Part shown: piece after piece, positions 1 to 11,899 of the stretch
Numbering within the stretch: the first letter of the stretch is position 1
Layout of the letters: the number at the start of each line of letters is the position of its first letter
Assembly: GCA_035578905.1 (NCBI GenBank)
Contig: JAQJVL010000104.1
Span: 2,276,521-2,340,520 of the forward strand
Direction: 5' to 3'
DNA from: Stictocephala bisonia
Taxonomy: Eukaryota > Arthropoda > Insecta > Hemiptera > Membracidae
Length of the DNA stretch: 64,000 bases
Translations under genes and position numbers: made by a program
Notes under the pieces: generated by a model
Databases searched by the model: none
Told to the model about the DNA's origin: nothing
Seen by the model: only the letters and a program-made list of their open reading frames with translations

Positions 1-720
1 TACAAGGGATTAATGAGAATATTAAAGAAATAAAAAATTTAGATTTGGACACAAAATATTTACTTTGATATTTACTATATTATTCTCGATAGAACAGAGA
101 ACGAAAATGTGCAAAAATATAATTATTATAAGAATATGTATTTGTTATTAGGGAAAGTTCAGCATTAAGACGTCCAATTCTAAAATTTCCGAAGTAAAAG
201 TTTGTAACATTTGGAGGCTGACATATAGAATTTAAATCGAGAGAACATTTTTCAATACTTACTTAAAAGTATGATTCCAGGCCTATTGTTTATGAAGTAA
301 TGAGGATGTTTAACACCTACTGCAGAATATTGTCCAAAAGTATTATATTCTAAGCTTCCTTGGACATGATGGACTTCTATATGCCTAAACATAGTCAATC
401 TATAACTTCTTATATGAGATAATAACTAAGGAAATATTTTACGTAGCAGCACGATAAGTAAGGTTTATGTTAGTTGGATTTACCATAATAAGAGATAACT
501 TTTGGTTTTAACCATTTTTGTACAATGTTTCTCCCAGTTGAAAGTATTTTCCAGCATAAGAGCTGCTCAATGCCGACGTATCACAGATATTGAACCTCTT
601 CTCACAAATGTCGTACAGAATTAATACCGGTACTAACTGCATTAATTAATTGTGTATTTCTCACAACTCATTTGGGTTTTTAAATTAACTCTTAATTTTA
701 ATACCTTAGTTTTAAAACTT
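1..720. other. AT-rich non-coding sequence, nothing recognised
   Basis: No open frame of useful length, no repeat structure and no protein similarity could be read on either strand. Confidence 0.5.
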
Positions 721-749
721 GGGTTGTATTCTATATTAAATTTTTTTGT

Positions 750-757
750 ATATATAT

Positions 758-824
<67 letters not shown>
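750..824. repeat. (TA)n microsatellite
   Basis: An uninterrupted TA dinucleotide run, with a short CA-rich stretch near its left end. Confidence 0.95.
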
Positions 825-826
<2 letters not shown>

Positions 827-1105
827 CCCCAAATGGAATGCCCAGTAAATTAATGGTAAAAGGACAGTTTTGTAAATTAGCATTGTGTATTCTGACTTAA
901 AGGCGACATTTTATTAATTGGGGGAACAGGATTGAAAGGTAAAAATAAGCTTAAGCTGATTTTCCAGTTTTTTTTTCAAAACAAATGCCTAGATATTTTA
1001 CTGTCTGTCTTGGTGTTTTTTATAAATAAACTTGTTGTTGATTTGAATATTTAGTGAATTTGTACTCACCTGTGTTAAAATATTTTACATTCACTCATGA
1101 TACTG
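825..1105. other. AT-rich non-coding sequence
   Basis: Nothing recognisable apart from short T and A runs. Confidence 0.4.
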
Positions 1106-1109
1106 TTAA

Positions 1110-1230
1110 CATGAGTGAATTTATAGTGGGGATAGCGAATGATCAGTCATGTGATTGTAGAGACGAATTTCAAACTATGGATGACATAGTCAACTAGTTC
1201 CCATTGATTTTTTCAGGGGGTGGGGATTAG
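1110..1230 (+). pseudogene. LINE C-terminal relic, + strand
   Basis: The + strand reads QSCDCRDEFQTMDDIVN. This resembles the CDCG...QTMDHI...C cysteine/histidine tail that ends the ORF of several insect non-LTR retrotransposons. An in-frame stop follows at once. A better-preserved version of the same motif lies in the opposite orientation at 1466-1660, so the two are separate insertions or an inverted copy. Confidence 0.5.
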
Positions 1231-1465
1231 CTGTTCTTCATTTAATCGGAGAAGCTGGTGTTAAGAAACCTGGATTTTGCTCTGTAACGGGACATCAATA
1301 TTTAAACATTATAAAATATATATATCGCATGGTTTTTTGTCAGCAACCGTTTATTTATTTTTTTAAAGCTGTGACGTATATTTGGATTAAGATCCAAAAG
1401 TCATGCAATATATATTATAAAATAAAAGTGATCTCCTATCACTAAGCTAAATCCAATCCATCTAG

Positions 1466-1660
1466 TCATTTACGACCTGCCTCCCTTATTATGTTTATGC
1501 TGGCCAATCCCTTCATAAAAGAATGCAGGAGAGACTCTGTAATTATGTGATCCATTGTTTGGATAGACTCCCCGCAATCACATGATTTATCTAGTGTCAA
1601 TCCCCATTCATACTTCCAGTAGTTACATCTTCCCACGCTAGTTCGCATCCTACAAGGGTC
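1466..1660 (-). pseudogene. LINE C-terminal domain fragment
   Basis: The minus strand encodes about 60 residues. They include LRTSVGRCNYWKYEWGL, then SCDCGESIQTMDHIITE. This Rx(T/S)xVGRC...W...CDCG...QTMDHI pattern is the C-terminal end of insect non-LTR retrotransposon ORF2 proteins, downstream of the reverse transcriptase. No RT core lies upstream on this strand, so this is a 5'-truncated dead copy. The CDCG...H spacing suggests a small zinc-binding module. The family assignment (Jockey/RTE-like) is from memory of the motif only. Confidence 0.65.
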
Positions 1661-1889
1661 CGTAGGCCAGTTAGTAACAAAAGTGTCAACTCCCTACAAG
1701 GGAGGTTCATTCCACCTACAGGTATTGATGGATATTTATTTTATTTGTTTATTTTTATTCATGCATAAGACACCAATCGTCAAGATATGGGCGAAAATGG
1801 ATTTCGAATGAGTGTGATAGTGTAGATGAGCGAATGTAGTCATTGTTACAAGCTAAGGCCGACTATTCCTTAGAAAGTGTCATTAATAG

Positions 1890-2030
1890 CCCAATGACAA
1901 ATGAACAGACGGTGATTATCGGCTGATGCTTCTCAAAATGTATTGACTCTGATTGGGATCGAACTGAGAACCTTAACCTTTAGCACATGAAGCTGGGATT
2001 GAACCAACTACGCTACCGACCAATATCGTT
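1890..2030 (-). repeat. tRNA-derived SINE head
   Basis: On the minus strand, a perfect RNA polymerase III A-box-like motif TAGCGTAGTTGG (2015-2004) is followed about 39 nt later by a B-box-like GTTCGATCCCA (1964-1954). This is the internal promoter arrangement of tRNA genes and tRNA-derived SINEs. The sequence between them does not fold as an obvious functional tRNA cloverleaf, and a second GGTTCAATCCC lies just after the A box. I therefore call a SINE head, not a tRNA gene. Confidence 0.6.
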
Positions 2031-2555
2031 AATAAGGAACTTATTTCATCCCATCAAAACTGTTCCACACTATTGCTCAGCTGGTATTAGGCGAAAAATC
2101 TGACCTGCTCAACTGGGAAGCAATACGTAGAGGTGGGTTTCGAGATTTTAAGCGACCGTTCTGACGAGGGAGATCCTGTGTAATGGGGAGGTGCGGGGCA
2201 TTCAAGATCGTATCGCATTCTTTAAGTACTGCCTCCTGACGTCTTACCTCTGGAGGAGCTATTTTGCACGGAACCGGGGGTCAAGGAAGTGGAGTTATTG
2301 TCAAGGAACTCTATTAAGTTGGACACCAATTACTTTTGTATGTGCGATATTTAGCCATACGGGAACATTGTATTCAGTATTCAGGAGTTGAATATACAAG
2401 AGGTAAAGCAGTTGTACGCAGGACGTGTTCGTTGTCTCCCCAAGTTGTTCCAGCATTACGATGTAATACATTTTCTCTGGTACTGAGGATGATCATTATG
2501 ATGGAGTTTTACACAATTTAGAAAAATGTTCAGTTTTCGACTAGCTGGTCTGTTA
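2031..2555. other. No recognisable gene
   Basis: Short open frames of 60-66 codons occur on the + strand, but none shows a known domain or biased codon use. Some of this may be the body of the adjacent SINE or other decayed repeat. Confidence 0.35.
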
Positions 2556-2559
2556 CTTA

Positions 2560-2820
2560 GGTGGAATATTTAGGATACTTCGGTGTTTGATGGGTTAGGA
2601 TTTAGCTTCCAGGTTCTTAAATATCCTTCGAGGGTTGCAAGGTCACTTGTGAGTGTTTCTTCAGTAGCTGTGAAGTCCTTGTGTTGGTAAGCTAAAGCAA
2701 TATTATTTGCATATATAAACTTTCTAGACTTTGCAATTGGGATGTGACACGTTAAACAAAATTGGAGCAAGAATAGACCCCTGTGGCAAACCATCCTTCA
2801 ACAATCTAAAAGAGCTTTCC
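2560..2820 (-). pseudogene. LINE reverse transcriptase fragment
   Basis: The minus strand reads a degraded GLPQGSILAPILFN-type RT motif, then PIAKSRKFIYANNIALAY and a helical stretch ending in LRTWKLNPNPS. The catalytic YADD/FADD box of non-LTR reverse transcriptases is changed to YANN, so both catalytic aspartates are lost. Frame changes lie between the two motifs. This is a short dead LINE piece; motif order and the W-KLNPxKTE end fit Jockey/CR1-like elements. Confidence 0.7.
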
Positions 2821-2824
2821 AGAT

Positions 2825-3685
2825 ATTTAAACATTAAGACACAGATATACTTTGTACTTTAGTTATTGTTTTATTTAGATAGTTTTCATCAGTGTAATTC
2901 TTTTAATCTTGAATTAGTTTGGTGGCTGGCCTGTGAAGGCCGTACGATATATACAGTATAGTGTTTACTGGAAATATCCATTTTAGAAATCAACCAACGA
3001 CGACATCCCCTTAAATATGTACTTTTTTGGGCTACATGTCCTTATTAGAAGTATTTATTGCAGCACGTCTGAATATAAGATTAATGCAACATCATTAGTG
3101 ATATGTACGAGTATATCTAAAATAAAAATAATTAAAGAAAAACTGGTCCAAATCTATCCTCCTAACTTTAGATTTGCCATCACCGCCAAGTACTGGCATG
3201 TGGAATCAAATGAGTACTTGCAGGAATATGAATTCGCACCACTCGTAGACTACCGTACTGTAGTTCAGCCAATGAAATTATTGAATTAAGTTATTGCTTT
3301 TTGCAGCATTTATTTATGTATCACTTTCAACGGTACAACGCCATTAAGATATACACATATATGTGCATGCAAATTACAACATTCCAAGATATCAAAAATA
3401 TTACATGAATATGTTATCAAGGTTGTATATGCTATGAATAATAAAAACCAGCTACAGACAAAGTAAGAAAAGCAGGATAACTAAACAACATAGCAATAGA
3501 CCATAAAATTAAACAATACAAATAAAATTATCAACTTAAATAGAGTATATACATTAAATAACAAGAGTAAAATATATAACAAATAAGCTAAACAATTATG
3601 ATAAAAATAACCACAAAGTATAACATTTGAAAATGCAACATGGTAGCAAGAAAAGAAATACATTATGACAAACCATTAGCTTTGG
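2825..3685. other. Mostly unassigned; 90-codon open frame at 3017-3289
   Basis: An open frame on the + strand (3017-3289) contains the segment YPPNFRFAITAKYWHVES. I recognise no family. Its composition is less AT-biased than its surroundings, so it could be a relic exon or repeat ORF, but no splice sites or conserved motif support a gene. The rest is AT-rich and featureless. Confidence 0.3.
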
Positions 3686-3689
3686 CGCT

Positions 3690-4645
3690 GATAGCAACAT
3701 TACAATAACCTTGTGCACCTTCACCCAAAGGACGACCAAGATCTCTGGAAGAAGTTCAGCTCAGCACAAACCTCTCCCCCAGTTCACTGCATCCTCGCCA
3801 AGTCGCAGTTGCCGATATAACTAGTTGGGCGGTATACTCTTTCAAACACCGCCTTCGATCTAGTTCCTCTTTGAATGCAGAATTTTATCTGGCAAAGGAG
3901 GTCTTGACAGTCCAACTTGCCATTAACCAACTTGTTCAGAAAAAATGTCATGCGATTGACGTCTATTGTGAAGAGGATGCAAGTTGAACCTCAGCTCCAG
4001 CTCCTCGATCAGAGCCCCAGGTAGCCATACCCAGTCGCACACTCATCACACTCAATAAACGGAGCTGCACTCGGTTCAAGCAGTCAATATAGACAAGAAG
4101 ATGCGGGGACGATCACAGAACCATACTCCAGGACAGGGCGAACGAGTGTCTTGTAGAGGACCATGAGCAACTAGGATGACTTGAAATTCTTTGTCGACCT
4201 CATGATAAATCCCAAGATGGAGTAGGCTCTTGATACAACACCACCAATGTGTACCAAAGGGTTCTCAGTGTAGAAGTGAACACAACTCCAAGATCCCTAA
4301 TACTGTATTTTCTTCTCAGCACTAATTCGCCAATGCGGTAGTCAAAGATGGAAACTGACTTCGAGAAAAAGATGCAACATCACACTTGGAGACATTCAGC
4401 TCCATAGCATTGGCACCACACAACGCTTCAGTGTTGGTGAGGGACCGTTGAAAACCTTGTTGGTCAGACGTAGAGAGAATAAATTCTTTAGGTCATCGGC
4501 AAACAGCAAGTTATTGACCATACGCTTACAATCACAAGTAATATTATTAATGAAGGTGTTAAGCTTCTGTACTGGACCCAGGTGCAAACCTTGGGAGTTG
4601 GGGAGACAAGTTTCATGCATGTCTTATATCATAAAATTCATACTT
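3690..4645 (-). pseudogene. LINE reverse transcriptase, C-terminal half, degenerate
   Basis: The minus strand carries a broken RT. From 4645 downward it reads SQGLHLGPV (box 4, normally PQGSxLGP), then LLFADDLK (catalytic box near 4500), MELNVSKCD, RKYSIRDLGVVF and HIGGVVSRAYSILGFIMR, which is the usual order downstream of the catalytic box. The two catalytic aspartates are intact, but several frameshifts and stops break the ORF. About 320 codons of 3' ORF are represented, with no 5' part, as expected for a 5'-truncated LINE insertion of the Jockey/R1-like class. Confidence 0.75.
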
Positions 4646-4649
4646 GCGA

Positions 4650-5470
4650 TTAAAAAATAAAAGTGTTATTTTTATTTCAGATAGCAGTGATATCTTATTT
4701 ATTTTCTTAATTATAGGTAACAAGAACTATACCGTGTACACAGTTTCATTTTTGTTCTCACCGTAGCATCTTTTCAATAAATAAATTAAACTTGCTTTCA
4801 ATAACAAACTCTATTAAATGGGACTATGCTGTTGTGTTTGAAAATATGTTGCAAATAACAAATATTTAGTAGATAAGTTAATGCGGATGGTAAACATTGT
4901 TATATTAAATTTTCGATGAAAATTTAATTACGATTAAATATATAGTCCAATAAATGTTTTAATACATCACAGAAAAGAGTATTATACTAAGTTTCTCCAG
5001 CAATTTTATTTATTAAAGTAATTGCCAAAATAAGAAGGGGTTGCATATAAGTTCTTTGTTTATACAGGTTGTCCAGGAAAAAGAAATTAAATAATTTAGG
5101 ACGATGTTCCTGGGACAAAATCAAGGCAAATATTCTTGTCAACATACCCTTTGTAAAGCAGTTAGCCACATTCTTATAATTTTCACTTTAAACCACCATT
5201 CTAAAAACTGGTTCGGCAAGAAGTTCATTTTTCCTAAAATAATTTTAATTGTTATTTCTTAATAAAATACACAAAATAAACTTGAAATTTTATAATTTTC
5301 ATTTTTTTTAACTCTAAATGTTCAAAATACATTTAAAGTTTTAAATATGCAGTCAACAAAAGCTCTAAAACAGTAGTTTTTTTTTTTTAAGATTTTAATA
5401 GTGTAACGTTATTAAAAACTTTAAGACAAGGACAGTGCTCTGCTTTCTCGGACAGGAGTGACCAGATTCA
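4650..5470. other. AT-rich non-coding sequence
   Basis: Long A/T runs and short open frames without similarity. Nothing can be assigned. Confidence 0.4.
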
Positions 5471-5479
5471 TAGTTTAAA

Positions 5480-5757
5480 ATGGCGGCTATTGTAAATCAG
5501 AAAAAGAAAGTAGGTTTTAAAAAATTGTCTGAAAAAGAAACATACGTTTTGTGGAGTTGTATGAGGCGGAGAAGTGTCTGTGGAATGTTAGAGTAAATAA
5601 TTATAAGAATGAGAATGCTAGGGACGGTGCCATTGGTCATATTGTAAAAAATCTAGGCATATCCTGTTTTACAACTGATGACGTGCTTAAGAAAATACAT
5701 AATATAAGAAGCTCTGAAACAGTAACTACACATTTTCGCAATATATCAGCCATATTG
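5480..5757 (+). pseudogene. MADF/Myb-SANT-like DNA-binding domain remnant
   Basis: An ATG at 5480 opens a lysine-rich start. A one-base frame change near 5540-5550 then leads into FVELYEAEKCLWNVR, YKNENARDGAIGHIVKNLG and FTTDDVLKKIHNIRSS. The ELY...LWN...Y...R..A...I..(4)...V..KI..(I/L)R order is that of insect MADF domains, which bind DNA. MADF genes occur both as host regulators and as the accessory gene of PIF/Harbinger transposons. Here the domain is frameshifted, stops soon after its third helix and sits beside inverted-repeat sequence, so a transposon-derived remnant is more likely than a host gene. Confidence 0.6.
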
Positions 5758-5779
5758 TAAAATACTAGTTAGACATTGA

Positions 5780-6340
5780 AAATCACCCCGAGTCCAAGTA
5801 GAGATATTCGTGTCAATTCCACTCGGTCCGAGTGTGATTCGGACCGAGTTACAGAACTATACTCGGTCCTAGCGTAACCGTACCGAGTATAATTTTGGTA
5901 CTCGGTTCAAGTGCATTCGGACATGCGATCGGATGGCAGAGTTGACATGACGAATTGTGCTCGGACTGACGCCAGACTGCTTGAATAAAATATAGTGAAA
6001 TCTAGTATTCTTAAAACGATGGCTGAAACGATACTGAGAAGAGGTATAGCTGCTGTTGCATTAGACTACCGTTTTCGAAAAACATAACCTAAACGAAACT
6101 AATAAAATTGTGGAACTGAAAAAAAAAATCGGATCACTCGTATACGAATAAGTAGAGTGCTGCTCGACTTCACTATTACTGATAGTATTCGGACCAAGTT
6201 ACTCAAGACATGTGTTTACTCTTTAGTTACCGTGTGTTTACACTTTACGAGTGGCGTCCGAGTGATACGCGCGCAACATCCGAGTTCGATCGTACCGAGT
6301 ACTGTGTTCATATCGTGTCAACCTGGCTTATAAAATTTGT
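5780..6340. mobile_element. Probable non-autonomous DNA element with ACTCGG repeats
   Basis: Both flanks of this block are dense in copies of ACTCGG in both orientations, including the near-palindrome CACTCGGTCCGAGTG at the left and further CGAGT/ACTCGG copies at the right. Clustered subterminal repeats are typical of DNA transposons. An ATG near 6020 begins a short peptide (MAETILRRGIAAVALDYRF) that runs into stops, as an internally deleted transposase would. I could not define clean terminal repeats or a target duplication. Confidence 0.4.
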
Positions 6341-6351
6341 CGATTGTAGTA

Positions 6352-6541
6352 ACTGCCAGCGTGTGACACCACCTAAGGCGCCTGACTATTATAAATATGT
6401 GAATGAAATATTATGCACTTAGGTATGAATTTCCAATATATCTTTAAAAATACTCTACGGATTCAAAATTCTTACAATTAATTGTTGTGCCAATCTCTAT
6501 CAACGAGTCAGCCGCCTCAGGTGGTGTCACACGCTGGCAGT
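6352..6541. mobile_element. 190-bp MITE with 35-bp terminal inverted repeats
   Basis: The left arm (6352-6386, starting ACTGCCAGCGTGTGACACC) and the right arm (6507-6541) are inverted copies with about 2 mismatches in 35. The 120-bp interior is AT-rich and has no coding capacity. I see no clear target duplication, so the superfamily is unassigned. Confidence 0.7.
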
Positions 6542-7100
6542 GAATAATTACACACACTTAACGAATGTTATCTTGCTCATTTTCATCCGATTTTCAAAAA
6601 CGAGATGTCTTTAGATTTTTAATTAAACATTAAATTTGTAATAACTTTTTTAAAATCTGCTTTTGGAGTTATCGTTTATTTAATGTTTAACGGCCGCCAT
6701 TTTGACAGTTATAACTGCTCAAATTTATTTCGTGTATTTCATTAAAAAATAACAGTAATAGTATATATAAATTGGTAATCGCCTGAAACCAAAAATATTA
6801 TTAAAAGACCGAAATAGTTGTAGGTCCATTATACCAGTAGTGGTAATGGACAGTGTTGGCATTTTTTACCACTCTGTATTCATGCAACTAAACTTTTGTG
6901 AGGAGTAGGGGCTTGGCAACTTCACATAAACATATAACGATAACCATTCTGTGTGTATCTGGCCTTTGTCAACTCAACTCAAAATTCCTTTCTTTTAACA
7001 ATTTCAAAACAATTGCATAACAACGTCACAGTCAACTACAAACTAAAAAGAATATTTGTACATATCAAATGTTACAGATTCATAGGTGGCAATAATTATT
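6542..7100. other. AT-rich non-coding sequence
   Basis: No gene or repeat structure recognised. Confidence 0.4.
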
Positions 7101-7127
7101 AGTCTATTTATAATAATCAATATACTA

Positions 7128-8810
7128 TTAAGAATTAATATACTCATTCACGCTGTAATAGCATCGAGTAATCAACAAATGTTTTTTCATTCTGCTAAAC
7201 TTCCATATGTCGGCCTCCGCTTTGATAGTATCATGCAGCGAGTTACAGAGCGTGATTCCATTACTTTTCAAATGGATTTCAAAGAAATTTGTTTTGTGGT
7301 GAGGGACAGCAATATTTTTCCGGTCGCTGAGGTCATACTGGTCGGAAAAAATTATGGGCGTAAACAATTTGGGATTTCCCTAACAAACATGATACAATGG
7401 AAAATATAAATTGATGGGAAAGTTAAAATACTATGTGTTTTGAAAATTGATTTGCAATCGAGTATCTAAAAGGCTTTTTAAAAACTGCTCTGATTGATTT
7501 TTTTAAAAGTTTAAATAAGAATTGTGTTTTGGTTGTTTCATGATCCCAGATGACAACGGAGTATTACAGAATCGGATAAATAAGGCCATAGTAGGCTGTG
7601 AGGAGAGTGGTAACATCAACAAAAGTTGAGAGCCTCCGTAGAAGAAAAATGCCAGAACTAATACGCCTACATACTGAGTCAACGTGGTACTCAAATTTCA
7701 GCTTATCATCTATATTAACCCCTAGAAACTTAACTAGGTACCTCGCTTGGCACAACTTGCTCACAGTCAATAAAAAAAGAAAGAGATTGTGATTTTTTCC
7801 TTTTACTTATTTGAAAACCCAAAATATGTGTCTTGGTATTATTCAGATGTAACCTATTATTTTACATGGGTATTTATGTAACCAATGGAGAAGAGCACTG
7901 GTTCTTCGTATACGTTCACCTATAGATCTGACCTATTTAACGTTGTCACTGCAAGTGAGGTATCATCAGCGAATTGACAAATCTGGGCACTGAATATGCT
8001 TTGAGATATGTCATTGACAAAATGAAGGAAAAGGATCGGACCCAGCACCGAGCCCTGTGGGACACCTCTCTCAAGAAGTGATGCCTTTGAATGAACCATC
8101 CGCTCTTATCCAATAACCTCAACAAACGGGACCTGCACTATCTGCACTGTATTTGTGAGCTACGAAACGACCCAAGACAGAGAAGTGCCTCTAACACCGA
8201 GTCTACTCACCTTATGCAAGAGGGATGCCATGATCAATCAATATCAAAGGCTCTTGTAAGGGTCAATAACACTCCGACAGCTGATCCACCCATATCAAGA
8301 GCCTCAACAATTGATTATGTTAGGCATTGGATGGCATCTCTTGTGGATTTGTAAAATGCATGCCTCTTGTGGATCTTGTAAAACCAAATTGAGAGAGTGG
8401 ACATAATGTTGTTTCTAGCTGATAAATCAATCTGTTCAAGAAAAGCCTCTCAAAATCTTATGAGAACGTTGGGGGAAGTTAAAGAGACTGACCTATAATT
8501 ACCACACTCCTCTTTATTACCTTTCTTATGTATGAACCTGATTAAGGAGAGGTTAATTGCATCAGGAATACTCCATGTTGAAGTGAAAGGTTGATTATGT
8601 ATGTCAGTGGACTCAAGACCAAATCGTACACTTTCTTCAGAAGGAAGGGTGAATTGCCATCAGGCCCGAAAAGAGTGCTTTGGCCTCAGAGCATAATCAA
8701 GCAACCTTCATTCTCCACCACAGAAAACAAAAAAAAATTGAGTGCATATCTAGTTATATCAATATCATTATCACTCAGTCAGTACTTTTGAAACCAATGT
8801 TTTTTTGCAA
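7128..8810 (-). pseudogene. LINE ORF2 fragment: RT core to C-terminus
   Basis: Reading the minus strand from 8810, an RT begins with a K(G/E)...NYRSVSLTS-like box near 8500. It continues with GVPQGSVLGPILF (about 8070-8030), QFADDTSLAV (about 7980-7950), FLGVNIDDKLKFEYHVD (about 7720) and LLTAYYGLIYP (about 7590). It ends in the tail NSLHDTIKAEADIWKF...CYYSVNEYIN at 7128. Order and spacing match a Jockey/CR1-type non-LTR reverse transcriptase with its usual YSVxEYL-like C-terminus. Many stops and frameshifts make it a dead copy, but it is the most complete LINE in the first 9 kb. The FADD catalytic box is preserved. Confidence 0.8.
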
Positions 8811-9260
8811 GTAGATGCCGATATTTTGCCACCGGTGGATTTACGGAGAAGATTGATTTAACAAAAGAACGCACCTCATTGGACATAGAGGATATATATT
8901 GCAACTTGTAAGATAACTTTGTTCTGTTCACTGTCAATTGTCAGCTGAATGATTGTTGTGTTGAAAGTGTTGAATGGAAATCAAAATAATAGATTAGACA
9001 GATACTCACACTATTAACAGTTAAAAAATTGTCCGAAGCGTACTCTTTGTGTACATAAAACATTAATAGTGGAAATTTTAAAGTGGTTTTGATTGTTATT
9101 TTACAAGCCTTAAGCTAATATTAATATTACCTATAGTTTAATGCTTTCTGCATTAAAGAGGTTAGGTTTAAAAAAAAAATATTCGTTCATAGGCCTATTG
9201 AAACCCTGTTTTACACATTTCAATTATAGTATTAATAGTAATACACCTAAATCCACTATA
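8811..9260. other. Presumed 5' flank of the LANCL exon
   Basis: AT-rich sequence with no recognised element. It lies immediately upstream of the first LANCL coding exon and could hold its 5' UTR or promoter, but no motif stands out. Confidence 0.3.
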
Positions 9261-9355
9261 ATGTCGAGAAGAATAATAGAGATGAATTTACAAATCCTTA
9301 TCCTGACTTTGATTCTGCAAACGGACATGGTATACTGGACCTTAAGCATAAAAAG
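9261..9355 (+). CDS. LANCL gene, probable first coding exon
   Basis: The last 27 codons read DEFTNPYPDFDS, then GHGILDLKHKK, and end at a consensus donor (AAG|GTGAGT, GT at 9356). An Asn-Pro-(Phe/Tyr)-Pro/Ala-Asp-(Tyr/Phe) motif close to the start is characteristic of eukaryotic LanC-like proteins. An ATG at 9261 (MSRRII) is in a neighbouring frame; a one-base indel between 9277 and 9285 separates it from the NPYPDF frame. Either the base is a sequence error and 9261 is the start codon, or the exon begins at an unrecognised acceptor. The next exons of the family (GWxG and LCGDAGP motifs) were not found and may lie in the degraded block downstream. Phase at the donor is 0. Confidence 0.55.
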
Positions 9356-9540
9356 GTGAGTCTTTAAAGATAAGGAAGGTCCTAGGTCAACTTATTTGTA
9401 CATACAGAATTTAATTATAGTCTAATTATCTGTAGCCATATATCATTAAAACCACCAGAAAATGGTGTAATTTTTTACTCAAAGTTTACGTTTTCTCAAC
9501 TGATTGTAATGTATTTTTATTTTTATATCACTTTTTTATG

Positions 9541-11899
9541 ATACTATGCATAAAACCTCTTAACAACCCAAAACCCCTTTCCACCCCCATGCCCGGGTTT
9601 TTCCCGGGTTTTAAAAATTTTAAACCAAAAAAACCCACAACCTTTTTTACCGGACATCCGAAAAATTTTTCCAACACCCCAAAACGCCCCTTTCCCGGGG
9701 CTTTTTAGAAAATCAATTTTAAAACAAGAACTATATAAATTAATGAGAATAAATGTTTGGAAAAACATTTTTTTTTAAAAAAAACTTTGTTTTTGGTTAT
9801 GTTAAAAAATGTTTTTTTAGAGTGCATAAACTTGTATTATTTGTTTTCCTTTGGGTTTTTGCTTAACAGCTGTTTTTGGTTTTTTCGTCAAAATTGTATC
9901 TCAGCTGAGGAAAATTTTGTTTTTTTTCATGACTGACATATTTTTTTCTATATTAGGAAGGAAAAAAAAGAAAAAAGAAACGTAGTTAGTTCCAATAATA
10001 ATAATACAATCGCAATTAAAATGATGACTAGGTCCCCGAATATAGACAGATACAAACCTCACAGAATAAAAAAAAAAGGGGAAATTCAGGGTATTTCTCA
10101 AAATAAAGGCGTTGAAAAAACTTTCGCTAAAAAAAAACAGGATGCCAGACTGGGGGAGTCCTGTTCTCCCCGCATGGAGGGAGTAAGACAGAATGGACAA
10201 AACCCCAAGGACGGGAACAGGACCAGAGGGCGGGCCCATCATTTAAGTTGTATTGTTTCGCACATTTTTGACCCTAAAAAACCCCTTTTTGAGAATTTGT
10301 CAAAATTTTAAAACCAAGGGGGTTTTCTAGGTCAACTTGTTTTACAAATACGTTTTTTAAATTTGTCAAAGACAAAGTACAGTTTTTTTAAATAAAGGGG
10401 TTTATTTAATTTTATTTTTAAATTTAAAAAATTTAAATGTACCCTTATTAAAGAAATTTTTAAAAATTTAAAATTATGAATAAATTTAAATTGTTCAAGG
10501 AAGAAAAAATAACAAGGGATGAAAAAAAAAGGGAAAGATTTTTTTTTCCTGAAACGTGGCTTGGAAAATTGTCATTTTTTTGGACACCCATAGGAACTTA
10601 AAAAAATTTAAATACTTGGGGGTTTTGAAAATACTATTAACAAAAAATTTTGGGGTATTAATTGAAGCCCCTTTAACATATTTTTGGGGGTTGTTTTATG
10701 AATTCACAAAAAAAAAATAAATCTTTTTTGCATAATTAAAACTTGTTTAAAAAAAAAAAAAAAATTTTTGACAAAATTTTACGAAAAAAAAATTTTGGGC
10801 TTTTTTAAATTCATAAATTAAAAAATAAAAATTTAAATAAAGGGGAAACCAAAAAATACAAAAAAAACACAAAATTTAGACCTACGTACAGAATTATGTA
10901 ATACAAAATTTTAATTCACCCCCAATTTCTAAATACATCCCTCCCATAAGCTCTTTTTTTAAAAATTCATTTTCCCAAACCCATCTGTTTGTCAAATCCT
11001 AAAAATTTTTTAAAACCCTTTTAAAATTTCCCCAAATTGATTTTTTTTTTTTTTTAAACCCAAACTGGAATCATCAAACATTTATAAAACTATAAAATAC
11101 CTGAGTATTTTTTAATCTAAAAACTAAAAAACGGAACACAAAAAAAATCAAAAAAAGGGGTTAACTTAAACTAACAACAGATTTTCAGGTACAACAAGAA
11201 CAAAAATTTTTGGGAAATTAATGAGGAAAACGGGGTTTTGGGGGAAAATTTAAAGAAATTTTTTCAAAAGTTTCCAAAGGGAAGAACAAAAACCCAAAAA
11301 AAAAAAGGGAAACAAAAGAACAAATTTTGTTCACCAACATTCGAAGTTTTTTAATAGATTTGGGGAAAGAAAAAGAAAAATAAATTCCAAAAAAAAACAA
11401 AATGAAAAAAAGGGAGGAGTACAAAGAACCAACAAACAGGTAGTTAGAAAACTAAGAACAAAAATGTAAAAATCACAGACCAACTGAAAAAGCGGGGGGA
11501 GGGACAGTACTCTTAACAACGAAAGGGGTTTTTTTTTCAGATAAAATAAGTTTTTTTTAAGAAGGGATAAAACCCCAAAAAAACAGACAGCATCAAAGAT
11601 AAAAAGGGGAAACCTGATTTGCGACAAAAAAATTGTTTTTAAACTAGGAAACAATATTTTGGGGGAAACATAAAATGCTGAAAAAAAGACCTGACGAAAA
11701 GAAAAACCCAAAAAGGATAAAAAATAAATTTAAATTTTTTTCCAACATGTCCCAACCCAAAAGAAAAGGAACCACCCGTTTAAAGGGGTAAGAAAGCGTA
11801 AGACAACTAAACAACAAAAAACCCCAAAAATGATGGCTTTTCCGGGCTAAAAATATTAAAAAATTGGGGGGAAGAGAGCTAAAAAATTTGTAGCTTTAA
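9541..11899. other. Degraded block, left part: no gene recognised
   Basis: AT-rich homopolymer sequence. Open frames here (for example 11331-11711 on the minus strand) consist of Phe/Leu/Lys-rich peptides created by runs of T, A and C. No domain is visible. Confidence 0.5.

Noticed and set aside
2004..2015. Functional tRNA gene on the minus strand
   Set aside because: A- and B-box-like motifs are present, but acceptor and anticodon stems cannot be formed; better explained as a SINE head.
11331..11711. 126-codon Phe/Leu-rich ORF resembling membrane segments
   Set aside because: Generated by T- and A-run sequence; hydrophobicity is a by-product of TTT and CTT codons.
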